Source of the DNA: Sphingomonas beigongshangi
Lineage (GTDB): Bacteria > Pseudomonadota > Alphaproteobacteria > Sphingomonadales > Sphingomonadaceae
Assembly (NCBI RefSeq): GCF_016820445.1
Contig: NZ_JADHDT010000005.1
Coordinates: forward strand, 248,001 to 312,000
Direction of reading: 5' to 3'
Length of the DNA stretch: 64,000 bases
Shown here: in pieces, positions 7,537-16,799 of the stretch
Numbering within the stretch: the stretch's first letter is position 1
Layout: each line of letters opens with the position of its first letter
The notes under the pieces: model-generated
Told to the model about the DNA's origin: nothing
What the model saw: the letters and a program-made list of their open reading frames with translations, nothing else
Databases searched by the model: none
Program-made: the position numbers and the translations under genes

Positions 7537-7734
7537 GATGCGTCGAAGAAGAGGGAGGGGCGCGTCGCCATGGCGAGCGAAAAGCCGAGGTTTCGCGATC
7601 CGAGCCCGATGCGCGCCGCGGCGTCGCCGCGGCCGGCATGCCTTGCATTCGCCGCACATTCCGAATCCGATCCGGCCCGACCCGAATTCCACCCACTGGC
7701 GCGGGCCTGCGCCCGCATGACGGAGAACCGCCCC

Positions 7735-9294
7735 ATGCGTATCCTGCTGAGCGCGCTTGCGCTCGTCCTCGCGTCCCCCTCGCTGGCGCAAGGCGCGTCC
7801 GCGCCGGCGGAGGGTGCGCCCGATAGCGTCGTCGTCCATGGCGACCGCCCGGCGCCGAAATTCGACAAGCGGCTTTTCGGCCAGTTCGCCGAACATCTGG
7901 GCAGCGGCATCTATCGCGGCGTCTGGGTGGGCAAGGGCAGCAAGGTCCCCAACATCGACGGCTATCGGCGCGACGTCATCGACGCGCTCAAGGCGATCCG
8001 CGTGCCCGTCATCCGCTGGCCGGGCGGCTGTTTCGCGGACGAATATCACTGGCGGGAGGGAATCGGACCCCAGGCCAAGCGCAAGGTGAAGATCAACACC
8101 AACTGGGGCGGGGTGACGGAGGACAACAGCTTCGGCACCACCGAGTTCATGAACTATGCCGAGATGGTGGGGGCGGAGCCCTATGTCTCCGGCAATGTCG
8201 GGTCCGCGCCGCCATACGAGATGGCGGAGTGGGTCGAGTACATGACCTCGCCGACGGGCTCGAGCCTGGCCAAGGAGCGGGCCGCCAACGGCCGCAAGGC
8301 GCCCTGGAAGCTCGGCATGTTCGGCCTCGGCAACGAATTGTGGGGCTGCGGCGGCAACATGAAGCCCGAATATGCCGCCGACGTGACGCGACGCTATTCG
8401 ACGTTCATCAAGATGCCCGAAGGCCAAAGGGTGATGAAGATCGCCAGCGGCGCGAATTCGGAGGATTACACCTGGACCGACGTGATGATGCGCGACGCAC
8501 GCGACGCGTTCGACGGCATCGGCGTCCATTACTATACCATCCCGGTGGAATGGGCGCACAAGGGTGCGGCGACCGGTTTCGACGAGGACGGCTGGGCGCG
8601 GACGCTCGCCAAGACCGTGCGGATGGACGACATCGTCACGCGCCATGCCGCGATCATGGACAAATATGATCCCGCCAAGCGGGTCGCGCTGCTCGTCGAC
8701 GAATGGGGCACGTGGTACGATGTCGAGCCGGGTACCAACCCCGGTTTCCTCTATCAGCAGAATTCGCTGCGCGACGCGCTGGTCACCAGCCTGAACTTCG
8801 ACATCTTCGCTCGGCACACGGATCGGTTGCGCGGCGCCAACATCGCGCAGATGGTCAACGTGCTGCAGGCGATGCTGCTCACCGACGGCATTCGCATGGT
8901 GAAGACGCCGACCTATTGGGTCTTCGACATGTACAAGGACTATCAGGACGGCGCCGTCCTGCCCGTCGACGTCCAGTCGCACTGGTACAACAAGAACGAG
9001 TGGACGTTGAAGGCGGTCAGCGCCAGCGCGGTGCGCGGAACGGACGGCGTCGTGCACATGGGGCTGACCAACGTCGACCCGAACCGTCCGGCGACGGTCA
9101 GCGTCAGGCTGGACGGCATCACCGGCGGCAGCGTGTCGGGTCGCATCCTGACCGCGCCGGCGATGGACGCGCACAACACCTTCGATGCGCCGGATGCCGT
9201 GAAGCCCGCGGCCTTCACCGGCGCGACGTTGTCGGGGGGGACGCTGTCGGTGATCCTGCCGCCGAAGTCGGTGGTGATGCTGGACCTGCGCTGA
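7735..9294 (+). CDS. Secreted alpha-L-arabinofuranosidase, GH51
   Basis: 519 residues from the ATG at 7735, chosen because it starts a signal peptide (MRILLSALALVLASPSLAQ) and has GGAG 9 bp upstream; the frame is open for another 75 codons upstream, but that part looks non-coding. The (beta/alpha)8 domain carries the GH51 signatures: acid/base Glu201 in GLGNELWG and nucleophile Glu323 in LLVDEWGTW. A C-terminal beta-sandwich follows from about residue 425. The enzyme removes terminal arabinofuranosyl residues from arabinan or arabinoxylan, here in the periplasm or outside the cell. The divergent GntR regulator is its likely repressor. Confidence 0.93.
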   Translation: MRILLSALALVLASPSLAQGASAPAEGAPDSVVVHGDRPAPKFDKRLFGQFAEHLGSGIYRGVWVGKGSKVPNIDGYRRDVIDALKAIRVPVIRWPGGCFADEYHWREGIGPQAKRKVKINTNWGGVTEDNSFGTTEFMNYAEMVGAEPYVSGNVGSAPPYEMAEWVEYMTSPTGSSLAKERAANGRKAPWKLGMFGLGNELWGCGGNMKPEYAADVTRRYSTFIKMPEGQRVMKIASGANSEDYTWTDVMMRDARDAFDGIGVHYYTIPVEWAHKGAATGFDEDGWARTLAKTVRMDDIVTRHAAIMDKYDPAKRVALLVDEWGTWYDVEPGTNPGFLYQQNSLRDALVTSLNFDIFARHTDRLRGANIAQMVNVLQAMLLTDGIRMVKTPTYWVFDMYKDYQDGAVLPVDVQSHWYNKNEWTLKAVSASAVRGTDGVVHMGLTNVDPNRPATVSVRLDGITGGSVSGRILTAPAMDAHNTFDAPDAVKPAAFTGATLSGGTLSVILPPKSVVMLDLR

Positions 9295-9337
9295 TCCGGG
9301 CGGGGGAGGGCGGTTTCCTCTCCCGGTTCGCGATGAT

Positions 9338-9369
9338 GCCGGGCCTGCGCGCGGATGCGCGGGCCCGGC
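9338..9369. terminator. Hairpin between converging GH51 and pao genes
   Basis: gccgggcctgcg (9338-9349) and cgcgggcccggc (9358-9369) form a 12-bp stem with one G:T pair and an 8-nt loop, in the 81-bp gap where the two transcription units converge. No T-tract follows on either strand, so it may act as a GC-rich bidirectional terminator or an mRNA end stabiliser. Confidence 0.45.
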
Positions 9370-9375
9370 GTTGCG

Positions 9376-11595
9376 TCATGCCACGTGCGGCAACTTCTCC
9401 AGATGCTTGTCCAGCGTGATCGGATAATCGCGCACGCGCACGCCGGTGGCGTTGTAGATCGCGTTGGCGATCGCCGCGCCGACGCCGCACAGGCCTAGCT
9501 CGCCGACGCCCTTCGCCTTCATCGGCGACGACATCGGATCGGCCTCCTCGAGGAAGACGACCTCCTGGTGTGGGATGTCGGCGTGGACCGGCACCTCATA
9601 GCCGGCCAGATCGTGGTTGACGAAGAAGCCGAAGCGCTTGTCGACCGCCAGTTCCTCCATCAACGCCGCGCCGACGCCCATCGTCATCGCGCCGATCACC
9701 TGGCTGCGCGCGGTAAGGGGATTGAGGATGCGGCCCGCGGCGCAAACCGCGAGCATGCGGCGCACGCGCACCTCGCCCGTCCAGGCGTCGACCCCGACTT
9801 CGACGAAATGGCCGGCGAACGTCGATTGCTGATACTTCTTCGCGAGATCGCCGTATTCCATCATCTCCTCGGCCGACAGGCCGGCATCCCCCGCCGCCTC
9901 GGCAAGGCTGACGCTGCGGTTGCCCGCGCGGACCTTGCCGCCCTCGAACGTCACGTCGGCCGAATTGAAGCCGAGCTTCTGGGCGATCGTCTCGCGCAGC
10001 TTAGCGCAGGCGGCGTAGACGCCCGCGGTCGAACTGTTGCCGCCCCACTGGCCGCCCGACCCGGACGATACCGGGAAGGACGAATCGCCGAGCAGCACGA
10101 CGACCTTGTCCAGCGGCACGCCCAGCATCTCCGCGGCCGTCTGCGCGATGATCGTGTAGCTGCCGGTGCCGATGTCGGTCATGTCGGTGGCGACGGTGAC
10201 GACGCCCTTGCGATCGATGCCGACGCGCGCGGCGGATTTCATCGTCATGTTGTTGCGGAAGCCGGCGGCGACACCCATGCCGACCAGCCACTGGCCGTCG
10301 CGCGTCGTGCCTGGCTTCGGGTTGCGCCGTGACCAGCCGAAACGGTCGGCGCCCTGGCGCAGGCAGCCGACGAGGTTGCGCTGCGAGAATTTGCGTTCGG
10401 GCTTGGCCGGGTCGACCTGCGTGTCGTTGACGATGCGGAATTCCACCGGGTCCATGCCCAGCTTCTCCGCCATCTCGTCCATCGCGATCTCGAGTGCCAT
10501 CAGTCCGGGTGCCTCGCCCGGTGCGCGCATCGCATTGCCTTCCGGCAGATCGAGCACCGCGAGCCGCATCGCCGTCAGCCGGTTCGCCCCGGCGTAGAGC
10601 AGCTTGGTCTGCGACACCGCCGTCTCGGGACCGCCGCCTGGCAGGTCGCCCGATCCGCTCTCGTGCGCGATCGCTGTGATGCGCCCATCCTTCTGACAAC
10701 CGATGCGGATGCGCTGGATCGTCGCCGGGCGGTGCGTCGTGTTGTTGGCGATCAGCGGGCGCTGCAGCGCCACCTTGACCGGTCGCCCCGCCGCGCGCGC
10801 GCCCAGCGCCGCCATGATCGCATCGGAGCGGACGAACAGCTTGCCGCCGAAGCCGCCGCCGACATAGGGCGAGATCAGCCGCACCTTCTCCTTGGGGATG
10901 CCGAGCGTGCGCGCGACGTCGCCCTTGCCCCAGTTGATCATCTGGTTCGACGTCCAGATGGTCAGCTCGTCGCCCTGCCACGCCGCGATCGACGCGTGCG
11001 GCTCCATCATCGCATGGCTCTGGTCCGGCGTGGTGTAGCGCGCGTCGAGCGTCACCGGCGCCGCGGCAAAGGCCTTCTCGAAATCGCCGACCCGGTCGAC
11101 CGGCGGCGCCTTCGACCCCTCGCCGCTGTCGTCGCCCTTCAGCGGCGCATGATCGAGTTCGGCGGCCAGGTCGAAGCGACCCTTGGTACGGGCATAGTCG
11201 ATCCGCACGAGCGCGGCGGCGGCGCGGGCCTGTTCGAACGTCTCGGCGACGACGACGGCGACCGCCTGATGGTAATGTTCGATCGCAGGGCCGCCCAACA
11301 GGTTGGCGGTGTTGAAATTACCCTTGGTCAGCTTGCCGGCATTGTCCGCCGTAACGATGGCGAGGACACCCGGCGCCGCCTTGGCGGCGGAAAGGTCGAT
11401 CCCGGCAATCCGCCCCTTGGCGATGCCCGCGCCGACGACATAGCCATAGGCCGCGTTCGGCGCCGCCCTGTTCTGTTCATAGGCATAAGGGGCGGTGCCC
11501 GTCGTCTTGTACTTGCCGTCGATCCGGTCGGTCGGCTTGCCGACCACCTGCATCCGGTCGATCGGATTGGTGCCTGCTGGCGTGTCGAACTTCAT
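9376..11595 (-). CDS. paoC: Molybdopterin-binding large subunit of a periplasmic aldehyde oxidoreductase (PaoC-like)
   Basis: A 739-residue molybdenum hydroxylase subunit of the xanthine dehydrogenase family. It holds the molybdopterin cytosine dinucleotide cofactor, with GGGFGGK (about residue 246) and GGQWGG as Moco-contact loops, and the catalytic Glu699 in GVGELGLCG near the C-terminus. The substrate loop RAPGEAPG is also visible. It completes a three-gene operon with the FAD and [2Fe-2S] subunits, each overlapping the next by ATGA. The complex oxidises aldehydes to acids and is exported folded through the Tat signal of the small subunit. No XdhC/PaoD insertion chaperone gene is next to it. 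Confidence 0.9.
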   Translation of the reverse strand: MKFDTPAGTNPIDRMQVVGKPTDRIDGKYKTTGTAPYAYEQNRAAPNAAYGYVVGAGIAKGRIAGIDLSAAKAAPGVLAIVTADNAGKLTKGNFNTANLLGGPAIEHYHQAVAVVVAETFEQARAAAALVRIDYARTKGRFDLAAELDHAPLKGDDSGEGSKAPPVDRVGDFEKAFAAAPVTLDARYTTPDQSHAMMEPHASIAAWQGDELTIWTSNQMINWGKGDVARTLGIPKEKVRLISPYVGGGFGGKLFVRSDAIMAALGARAAGRPVKVALQRPLIANNTTHRPATIQRIRIGCQKDGRITAIAHESGSGDLPGGGPETAVSQTKLLYAGANRLTAMRLAVLDLPEGNAMRAPGEAPGLMALEIAMDEMAEKLGMDPVEFRIVNDTQVDPAKPERKFSQRNLVGCLRQGADRFGWSRRNPKPGTTRDGQWLVGMGVAAGFRNNMTMKSAARVGIDRKGVVTVATDMTDIGTGSYTIIAQTAAEMLGVPLDKVVVLLGDSSFPVSSGSGGQWGGNSSTAGVYAACAKLRETIAQKLGFNSADVTFEGGKVRAGNRSVSLAEAAGDAGLSAEEMMEYGDLAKKYQQSTFAGHFVEVGVDAWTGEVRVRRMLAVCAAGRILNPLTARSQVIGAMTMGVGAALMEELAVDKRFGFFVNHDLAGYEVPVHADIPHQEVVFLEEADPMSSPMKAKGVGELGLCGVGAAIANAIYNATGVRVRDYPITLDKHLEKLPHVA

Positions 11596-12578
11596 GCGCC
11601 GCGCTCCTGCGTGCCGGGCGTTTGGGTCATCGTCTTCGCATCATGGATCGCGGCGGCGAGCGTCCGCTCGACCAGCGGGACCTTGAAGGCGTTGTCGCGG
11701 GTCGGGCGCGCACCGGCGAGCAGCCGGTCGGTGACGGCCTTTGCCCCTTGCGGCATCGCCGCCTCGGCCGCCTCGTCGCGCCATGGACGCGGCGCGATGC
11801 CGCCGATGGCGGCGCGACCGGAACCGTCGCGCTGGATCACCGCGGCGACTGACACGAGGGCGAAAGCGTAGGAGGCGCGGTCGCGCACCTTCCGATAGAT
11901 ATGCGTGCCGCCGAGCGGCTTGGGCAGCGTCACCGCGGTGATGAGCTCGCCGGGTTTTAGATTCGTGTCGATGTGCGGCGAATCCCCCGGCAGCCGATGA
12001 AAATCGCCGAACGCTATGCGCCGGGTCTGTCCGGCGGGGTCGATCGTCTCCACCGTCGCATCGAGCACACGCATCGCGACCGCCATGTCGCCGGGATAGG
12101 TGGCGATGCAGGCATCGGACGTGCCGATCACCGCGAGCTGGCGGGAATAGCCGCCGATCGCGGCACAGCCCGAGCCCGGCCGCCGCTTGTTGCACGCTTG
12201 ATTGGTGTCGTAGAAATAGGGACACCGCGTCCGTTGCAGCAGGTTGCCGGCGGTCGTCGCCTTGTTGCGCAACTGCCCGCTCGCGCCCGCGACGATCGCG
12301 CGCGTCAGCACGCCATAGTCGCGGCGGACGCGCGGGTCGCTGGCAAGCGCGGTGTTGCTGACCAGCGCGCCGATCCTGATGCCGCCGTCGTCGGTCGGCT
12401 CGATGCGGTCGAGCTTCAGGTCCTGCACATCGACCAGATGTGCGGGGGTCTCGATCTCCAGCTTCATCAGGTCGAGCAGGTTGGTGCCGCCGGCGAGAAA
12501 CTTGGCGTTGGGCGTCGACGCGACGGCGGCGGCCGCCTCCGCCGGTGTCTTGGCGCGCGTATAGGTGAAGGGCTTCAT
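11592..12578 (-). CDS. paoB: FAD-binding subunit of the aldehyde oxidoreductase, with an extra 4Fe-4S site (PaoB-like)
   Basis: 328 residues from the ATG at 12578, which overlaps the small-subunit stop by ATGA; the frame runs 213 bp further upstream but that is the other gene's antisense-free overlap zone. [11 protein letters not shown] (about 27-37) binds FAD. A PaoB-type insertion contains Cys119, Cys129, Cys138 and Cys157 ([18 protein letters not shown]), the four ligands expected for the additional [4Fe-4S] cluster known from E. coli PaoB and absent from ordinary xanthine dehydrogenases. This distinguishes the operon from xdh or cox types. Confidence 0.9.
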   Translation of the reverse strand: MKPFTYTRAKTPAEAAAAVASTPNAKFLAGGTNLLDLMKLEIETPAHLVDVQDLKLDRIEPTDDGGIRIGALVSNTALASDPRVRRDYGVLTRAIVAGASGQLRNKATTAGNLLQRTRCPYFYDTNQACNKRRPGSGCAAIGGYSRQLAVIGTSDACIATYPGDMAVAMRVLDATVETIDPAGQTRRIAFGDFHRLPGDSPHIDTNLKPGELITAVTLPKPLGGTHIYRKVRDRASYAFALVSVAAVIQRDGSGRAAIGGIAPRPWRDEAAEAAMPQGAKAVTDRLLAGARPTRDNAFKVPLVERTLAAAIHDAKTMTQTPGTQERGA

Positions 12579-13207
12579 GCGCGTCCTCCCGCGACGTCGG
12601 CCATTGCCTCGGCAATGTTGGAATAGGCGCCGCAGCGGCAGATGTTGCCGCTCATCCGTTCCCGCATCTCCATGTTCGTCGCCTGGGGCCGTGAGGTGAT
12701 GTCGGCCTGCACATGGCTGGGCACGCCTGCCTTGATCTCGTCCAGGACCGCAACGGCGGAGCAGATCTGGCCCGGCGTGCAATAGCCGCACTGATAGCCG
12801 TCGTGCTTCACGAACGCCGCCTGCATCGGATGCAGCTTGTCGGGCGTCCCCAATCCCTCGATCGTCGTGACGCGATCGCCCTGATGCTGGACCGCGAGGC
12901 TCAGACAGCTGTTGATCCGCTTACCCTCGACGATGACCGTGCAGGCGCCGCACTGGCCGTGATCGCAGCCCTTCTTCGTCCCGGTCAGATGAAGATGCTC
13001 GCGCAGCGCGTCGAGCAGCGTGGTGCGCGTGTCTACGTCCAGCGTCTGCTTGCGGCCGTTGACCGTCAGCGTCACCGGCATGGTCGACGGCATCGTCCCG
13101 GCAGGCGCCTGCGCCTCCGCCTGCGGTACTGCGGCCAATGCGCAAGACGCCGCGCCGCCGACGATCAGGCCGCGCCGCGACACCTGGGCTTCGTCCCCCA
13201 AGGACAT
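12575..13207 (-). CDS. paoA: [2Fe-2S] subunit of the aldehyde oxidoreductase with Tat signal (PaoA-like)
   Basis: A 210-residue small subunit. The N-terminus has a twin-arginine signal (SRRGLIVGG, residues 10-18, followed by an Ala-rich hydrophobic stretch), which takes the heterotrimer to the periplasm. Two [2Fe-2S] clusters are indicated by Cys81, Cys86, Cys89 and Cys101 (plant-ferredoxin type) and Cys140, Cys143, Cys190 and Cys192 (helical-bundle type, CGYC and CRCG). It is the first gene of the paoABC-like operon, and its promoter should lie in 13208-13402. Electrons pass from Moco through these clusters to FAD. Confidence 0.92.
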   Translation of the reverse strand: MSLGDEAQVSRRGLIVGGAASCALAAVPQAEAQAPAGTMPSTMPVTLTVNGRKQTLDVDTRTTLLDALREHLHLTGTKKGCDHGQCGACTVIVEGKRINSCLSLAVQHQGDRVTTIEGLGTPDKLHPMQAAFVKHDGYQCGYCTPGQICSAVAVLDEIKAGVPSHVQADITSRPQATNMEMRERMSGNICRCGAYSNIAEAMADVAGGRA

Positions 13208-13310
13208 ATCTCATTGCTCCCCTGCAAGGCCCGACATGCAGGCCATGTGGCACGCAGCCCTAACGCGGCCAGGCGCACCTCCGACTGATTCGGGATAACG
13301 ACCGTGCCGC

Positions 13311-13344
13311 AGGGAATGTTCCGTTGCAACGCGCAACGTTCCCT
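13311..13344. promoter_or_regulatory. Imperfect stem-loop upstream of paoA
   Basis: aggga (13311-13315) pairs with tccct (13340-13344), and cgttgc (13322-13327) with gcaacg (13333-13338). This lies about 105 bp upstream of the paoA start and 59 bp past the Crp/Fnr stop. It could be an operator for the pao promoter or the end of the crp-like transcript; the sequence does not decide. Confidence 0.35.
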
Positions 13345-13402
13345 GGATTTCTTACGGGGGAGGATGCCTTTAGTGCCGAGGCTGCCGGCAGGGACGCGCG
13401 GG

Positions 13403-14203
13403 TCAGCCGTTCTGCTGCGCCCCGCGAGACCGCCCCTCATCCGCGCCGCCGAGGATCAGACGGGCATAGGTATGCTCGGGCTGCCCGTAGGTGTCGCCCG
13501 CGATGGCCATCAGCTTCGTCCGGTCGCGCACGACGACCCGGCCGCGCAGGCCCCGCACCGCCTGTTCCGACTCCAGCCGGTGCAGCGCCTCGGTGATGCT
13601 CGACCGGCGCACGCCCAGCATGAGGCGGAATTCCTCGTGCGTCAGGCAGATGTCCTCGCCGCTGATCCGGTCGTGATACAGCAGGATCCAGCGCGCCATG
13701 CGGCGCTCGACCGGATGGACGAGCGAGGAGACGATCGTGCTCGCCATCTGGACGTTGATGACGCCGACGAAGCGCAACAGCATGGCGCGTAGGGATTCGC
13801 TTTGCGCAACAGCGGCGAGGAACGCATCGCGACCAATGCGCAGCGCGGTGCCGCTTTCGGCGCGCATCACGACATCATGCGGCCAGTGCGTCTCGCCCAG
13901 AAGAAGCGGCCATCCGGTGAAGCCCTCCAGCCCGACCAGGCCCACCGCCAGCCGGCGGCCATCCGACCGGGAGTCGAGAATCGCGGCCACCGCGCCTTCG
14001 GGAAAGTGCAGACAGTCGATCGGTGCGCCGGTGGTCGCCAATTCGTCGCCGATCGCAAAGGGTACGCGTTCGAGATGCGGCGCCAACGCCGCGAAGTCGG
14101 CGCGGTCGAGGCTGGCGAGAAAGGTGTTGCGGATGCCATCGGCAGTGACTGCGACGGGAATGCGGAATTGGCCTGAGCGTGGATCGGTCATGTCGGCGTT
14201 CAT
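13403..14203 (-). CDS. Crp/Fnr-family transcriptional regulator
   Basis: 266 residues with an N-terminal cyclic-nucleotide-binding-like beta-barrel (about 25-150; FPEGAVAAIL and GLEGFTGWP loops) and a C-terminal HTH_Crp_2 domain (about 165-240; EEFRLMLGVRRSSITEALHRL). There is no N-terminal Cys cluster, so it is not an oxygen-sensing FNR. The recognition helix lacks the ExxSR signature of classical FNR and is closer to the VRRxSITEA subgroup common in rhizobia and sphingomonads, whose signals are mostly unknown. It is divergent from the catalase-like gene, with a TTGAT-N4-ATCAA box in the shared intergenic region. Confidence 0.85.
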   Translation of the reverse strand: MNADMTDPRSGQFRIPVAVTADGIRNTFLASLDRADFAALAPHLERVPFAIGDELATTGAPIDCLHFPEGAVAAILDSRSDGRRLAVGLVGLEGFTGWPLLLGETHWPHDVVMRAESGTALRIGRDAFLAAVAQSESLRAMLLRFVGVINVQMASTIVSSLVHPVERRMARWILLYHDRISGEDICLTHEEFRLMLGVRRSSITEALHRLESEQAVRGLRGRVVVRDRTKLMAIAGDTYGQPEHTYARLILGGADEGRSRGAQQNG

Positions 14204-14509
14204 CGCTCCGTGCCTAGAATAGGCGGCAGCATCTGGTCCAGTCCGGCCTCGTTCTGCACGGTTTCGTACAGAAACTACGCCGGTCTACCGAATGTTGGGA
14301 ATGGGGAGCCACGGCGCAAGAATTTGCTAATGCGTGGCAATACGGCGGCAAAGCTTACCCGGACAGCAGTATTGACCTTGGAAGTTGATGCAGATCAAAT
14401 CTTTTGCCGTAGGCGTAACCGTTTTCCGACCATTTAAGACCCAAGCGGCAGCCTATGCGACGGCTCGTTCGTTGTCGGGTGCTCCAGCACTCTTCAGGAT
14501 AATCGAGAC
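14204..14509. other. 306-bp divergent intergenic region (crp-like / catalase-like)
   Basis: No ORF of its own is supported. It is less GC-rich than its surroundings and holds the FNR/FixK-type palindrome at 14385-14398, 112 bp upstream of the catalase-like start. Divergent promoters are expected here; no unambiguous -35/-10 pair was identified. Confidence 0.6.
14385..14398. promoter_or_regulatory. Perfect FNR/FixK-type box, TTGATGCAGATCAA
   Basis: The 14-bp palindrome TTGAT-N4-ATCAA is the consensus site of the Crp/Fnr superfamily's FNR/FixK branch. It lies between a Crp/Fnr regulator gene and a catalase-like gene. Whether the neighbouring regulator or another FixK/FNR protein binds it is open, because the neighbour's recognition helix is not of the classical FNR type. 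Confidence 0.6.
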
Positions 14510-15586
14510 ATGCCCCAAGCTGCCGTCCGCTACGCCAACTCCGTCGAGACCATCGATTCGACGGAAAAAGAGACGCACCGCGAGCTGAACGAGACGTTCG
14601 ACACCATCCTCGAGCGGACCGCGGAGGATTACGGCCATGCGGTGCGCTCGGTGCATGCGAAATCGCATGGCATCCTCGAGGGCGAGATGACGATCGACGA
14701 TCATCTGCCGCCCGAACTGGCGCAGGGTCTCTTCGCCACGCCGGGCACGCACAGGGTGCTGATCCGCATGTCGACCAATGCCGGCGACATCCTTCCCGAC
14801 GCGATCAGCCTGCCGCGCGGCCTCGCGATGAAGGTGCTGGACGTCGACGGCGAGCGGCTTGCGGGTGCCGAGGGGCGGACGCAGGATTTCGTGATGGTCA
14901 ACGGCGCCGTCTTCCAGGCCAGGACCGCCGACAAGTTCCTCGGCAACCTCAAGCTGCTCGCCAAGACGACCGACCGGATGGAGGGTGGCAAGAAGGTCAT
15001 CTCGGCGGTGCTGCGCGGCGTGCACACCATGCTGGACGCGGTCGGCACGCAAATCCCGGCGGTCGATTCGCTGGGCGGCGCACCGAACGTCGAGCCGCTC
15101 GGCGAAACCTATTACAGCGCCACCGCCTTCCGCTACGGCGACCATATCGCCAAATTCTCGCTGGTTCCCGTCGCTCCGGCGCAGGTCGCGCTGACGGGCA
15201 AGACGATCGCGGTCGACGGGCGGGAAGACGCCATCCGCGAAGAGGTGCGAGGCGAGATGCTGGGCATGGCGGCCGAATGGGAATTCAGGGTCCAGCTGTG
15301 CCGCGATCTGGAGCGCCAGCCGGTCGAGGACCCCACGATCGAGTGGGATGAGAAGGAGGCGCCTTTCATCCGGGTCGCGACGGTGCGGGCACAGGCGCAG
15401 GACAGCTGGGATCCGGCGCTCGTCGAGTCGGTGAACGAGCGCATGCGGTTCAGCGTCTGGACGGGCCTTGCCGCGCATCGCCCGCTCGGCAACATCAACC
15501 GGGCACGGCGCGACACCTACCGCCATTCGGCCGACTTCCGCGCGCGGTTCAACGGCTGTCCCTATCATGAGCCGGCGGGGGACTGA
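14510..15586 (+). CDS. Catalase-related heme protein (small catalase family)
   Basis: A 358-residue member of the catalase superfamily of reduced length (monofunctional catalases are about 480 or more). Visible are SVHAKSHGILEGEMTI near residue 47, where catalases have their distal His, the strand RGLAMKVL, and the C-terminal RARRDTYRHSADFR, which fits the proximal Tyr-Arg heme motif. Similar short proteins are annotated as catalase family or peroxidase-like with unproven peroxide activity. Its start follows the shared regulatory region with the Crp/Fnr gene. Downstream the OhrR/Ohr pair also deals with peroxides. Confidence 0.8.
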   Translation: MPQAAVRYANSVETIDSTEKETHRELNETFDTILERTAEDYGHAVRSVHAKSHGILEGEMTIDDHLPPELAQGLFATPGTHRVLIRMSTNAGDILPDAISLPRGLAMKVLDVDGERLAGAEGRTQDFVMVNGAVFQARTADKFLGNLKLLAKTTDRMEGGKKVISAVLRGVHTMLDAVGTQIPAVDSLGGAPNVEPLGETYYSATAFRYGDHIAKFSLVPVAPAQVALTGKTIAVDGREDAIREEVRGEMLGMAAEWEFRVQLCRDLERQPVEDPTIEWDEKEAPFIRVATVRAQAQDSWDPALVESVNERMRFSVWTGLAAHRPLGNINRARRDTYRHSADFRARFNGCPYHEPAGD

Positions 15587-15679
15587 GCGCATCGGTCGCA
15601 GCGGCGACCTGGAGTGATCCGCCGATGCCGACGCGGTCCCGCATGCAGTCCGTGCCCGGCTGCGGGGCCGCCAGGCGGA

Positions 15680-16144
15680 TCAGCCAGCGTTGTCGCCGGG
15701 CGGCAGGGTAAGTGCGGCGTTAAGCGCGTGAAGCCGGTCGTTGAGCGCGCGAACTTCCGCCGCATCCATGCCGCTTCGCGCCAGGATGAGCGGGCCGAGG
15801 CACCCCGTCTCCTGCCACCGCACCGACCCCAGGTCGGTAAGGCGGACGCGAACCTGTCGCTCGTCCTTCGGATCGCGGCTGCGCGACACGAGGCCCGCCG
15901 CCTCCAGCCGCTTGATCAGTGGCGTGATCGTACTCGACTCGAGTGACAGGCGTTCCGCGATCTGGCCGATCGTACGGTCGGGCTGCTCGTGGAGCGCCTG
16001 GAGGACGAGGAACTGCGGGTAGGTGATGCCGAGTCGGTCGAGCACGGGCTTGTAGGCGCGATTGATCGCGATCGTCGCGGTGTAGAGCGAGAAGCACAAT
16101 TGCTCGTCGAGGGGGATGGGGAGGGGGGGAGGATCGGCAGTCAT
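15680..16144 (-). CDS. ohrR: Organic-hydroperoxide-sensing MarR-family repressor OhrR
   Basis: 154 residues from the ATG at 16144; the open frame extends far upstream but would run through ohr. EQLCFSLYTATIAINRAYKP contains the reactive Cys17 of OhrR proteins, and RLGITYPQFLVLQAL is the typical OhrR helix. The winged HTH is about residues 55-105 (RTIGQIAERLSLESSTITPL, DPKDERQVRV wing). A second Cys115 may form an intersubunit disulfide, as in two-Cys OhrR. It is divergent from ohr with 108 bp between them containing two inverted-repeat sites, so oxidation by organic peroxides should release both promoters. Confidence 0.9.
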   Translation of the reverse strand: MTADPPPLPIPLDEQLCFSLYTATIAINRAYKPVLDRLGITYPQFLVLQALHEQPDRTIGQIAERLSLESSTITPLIKRLEAAGLVSRSRDPKDERQVRVRLTDLGSVRWQETGCLGPLILARSGMDAAEVRALNDRLHALNAALTLPPGDNAG

Positions 16145-16168
16145 GGCAGCGGCATAGCACAAAATATG

Positions 16169-16230
16169 TTTCGCGATAATTTTTATCTGGACAATGAACG
16201 GGCGAACGGCTAATTCAATTATCGCGATAA
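16169..16230. promoter_or_regulatory. Two TCGCGATAA motifs in the ohrR-ohr intergenic region (candidate OhrR operators)
   Basis: TTTCGCGATAAT at 16169-16180 and the perfect palindrome TTATCGCGATAA at 16219-16230 share a TCGCGATAA core. They lie 50 bp apart in the AT-rich 108-bp gap between the divergent genes, near each start. One site per promoter is the arrangement expected for an autoregulated OhrR. Confidence 0.6.
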
Positions 16231-16252
16231 CTAAATTGCAGAGGAAAAGTCC

Positions 16253-16678
16253 ATGACGATCAGCGTCCTGTACAGCACCAGCGCGACGGCCACGGGCGGT
16301 CGTGACGGGCATGCACGCTCCGAAGACGGCCGTGTCGACGTCCAGCTCTCGACGCCGAAGGAATTGGGTGGCGCGGGCGGCGAGGGCACCAACCCGGAAC
16401 AGCTGTTCGCGGCGGGCTATTCGGCCTGCTTCATCGGCGCGCTGAAGGTTGCCGGGCAGCAGTTGAAGGTAAAGGTGCCGAACGACGTCAAGGTGACGGC
16501 CAAGGTAGGTATCGGCCCCAAGGCGGAAGGCGGCTTCGGCATCACCGCCGATCTCACTGTGGATCTTCCGGGCGTCGACCGGGAGCAGGCGCAGCAGCTC
16601 GTGGAAGCGGCGCACCAGATCTGCCCCTATTCGAACGCGACCCGCGGCAATGTCGACGTCGGGCTGACGCTGGCCTGA
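16253..16678 (+). CDS. ohr: Organic hydroperoxide resistance peroxiredoxin Ohr
   Basis: A 141-residue OsmC/Ohr-family thiol peroxidase. The two catalytic cysteines are present: Cys59 in GYSACF and Cys124 in [12 protein letters not shown]. The conserved Arg17 and Glu49 of the Ohr active site also appear ([18 protein letters not shown]). The length is normal for the family. It reduces organic and lipid hydroperoxides in the cytoplasm using lipoylated proteins as reductant. The adjacent divergent ohrR gene makes it an Ohr rather than an OsmC. Confidence 0.95.
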   Translation: MTISVLYSTSATATGGRDGHARSEDGRVDVQLSTPKELGGAGGEGTNPEQLFAAGYSACFIGALKVAGQQLKVKVPNDVKVTAKVGIGPKAEGGFGITADLTVDLPGVDREQAQQLVEAAHQICPYSNATRGNVDVGLTLA

Positions 16679-16799
16679 TCGAGGCGCGGCGGCGACTCAA
16701 CGGTTCGCTGCCGTACGGACGAGGCCGGCGGTCCCGCACGGGGGATCGCCGGCCCGGCACGAGGGTTGGCCCTGGTATACACCGCTACGGAGCCACCCC

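Noticed and set aside
7447..9174. 575-codon minus-strand frame over the GH51 gene
   Set aside because: Low-complexity Arg/His/Val-rich translation with no motif; the plus strand encodes both GH51 catalytic glutamates.
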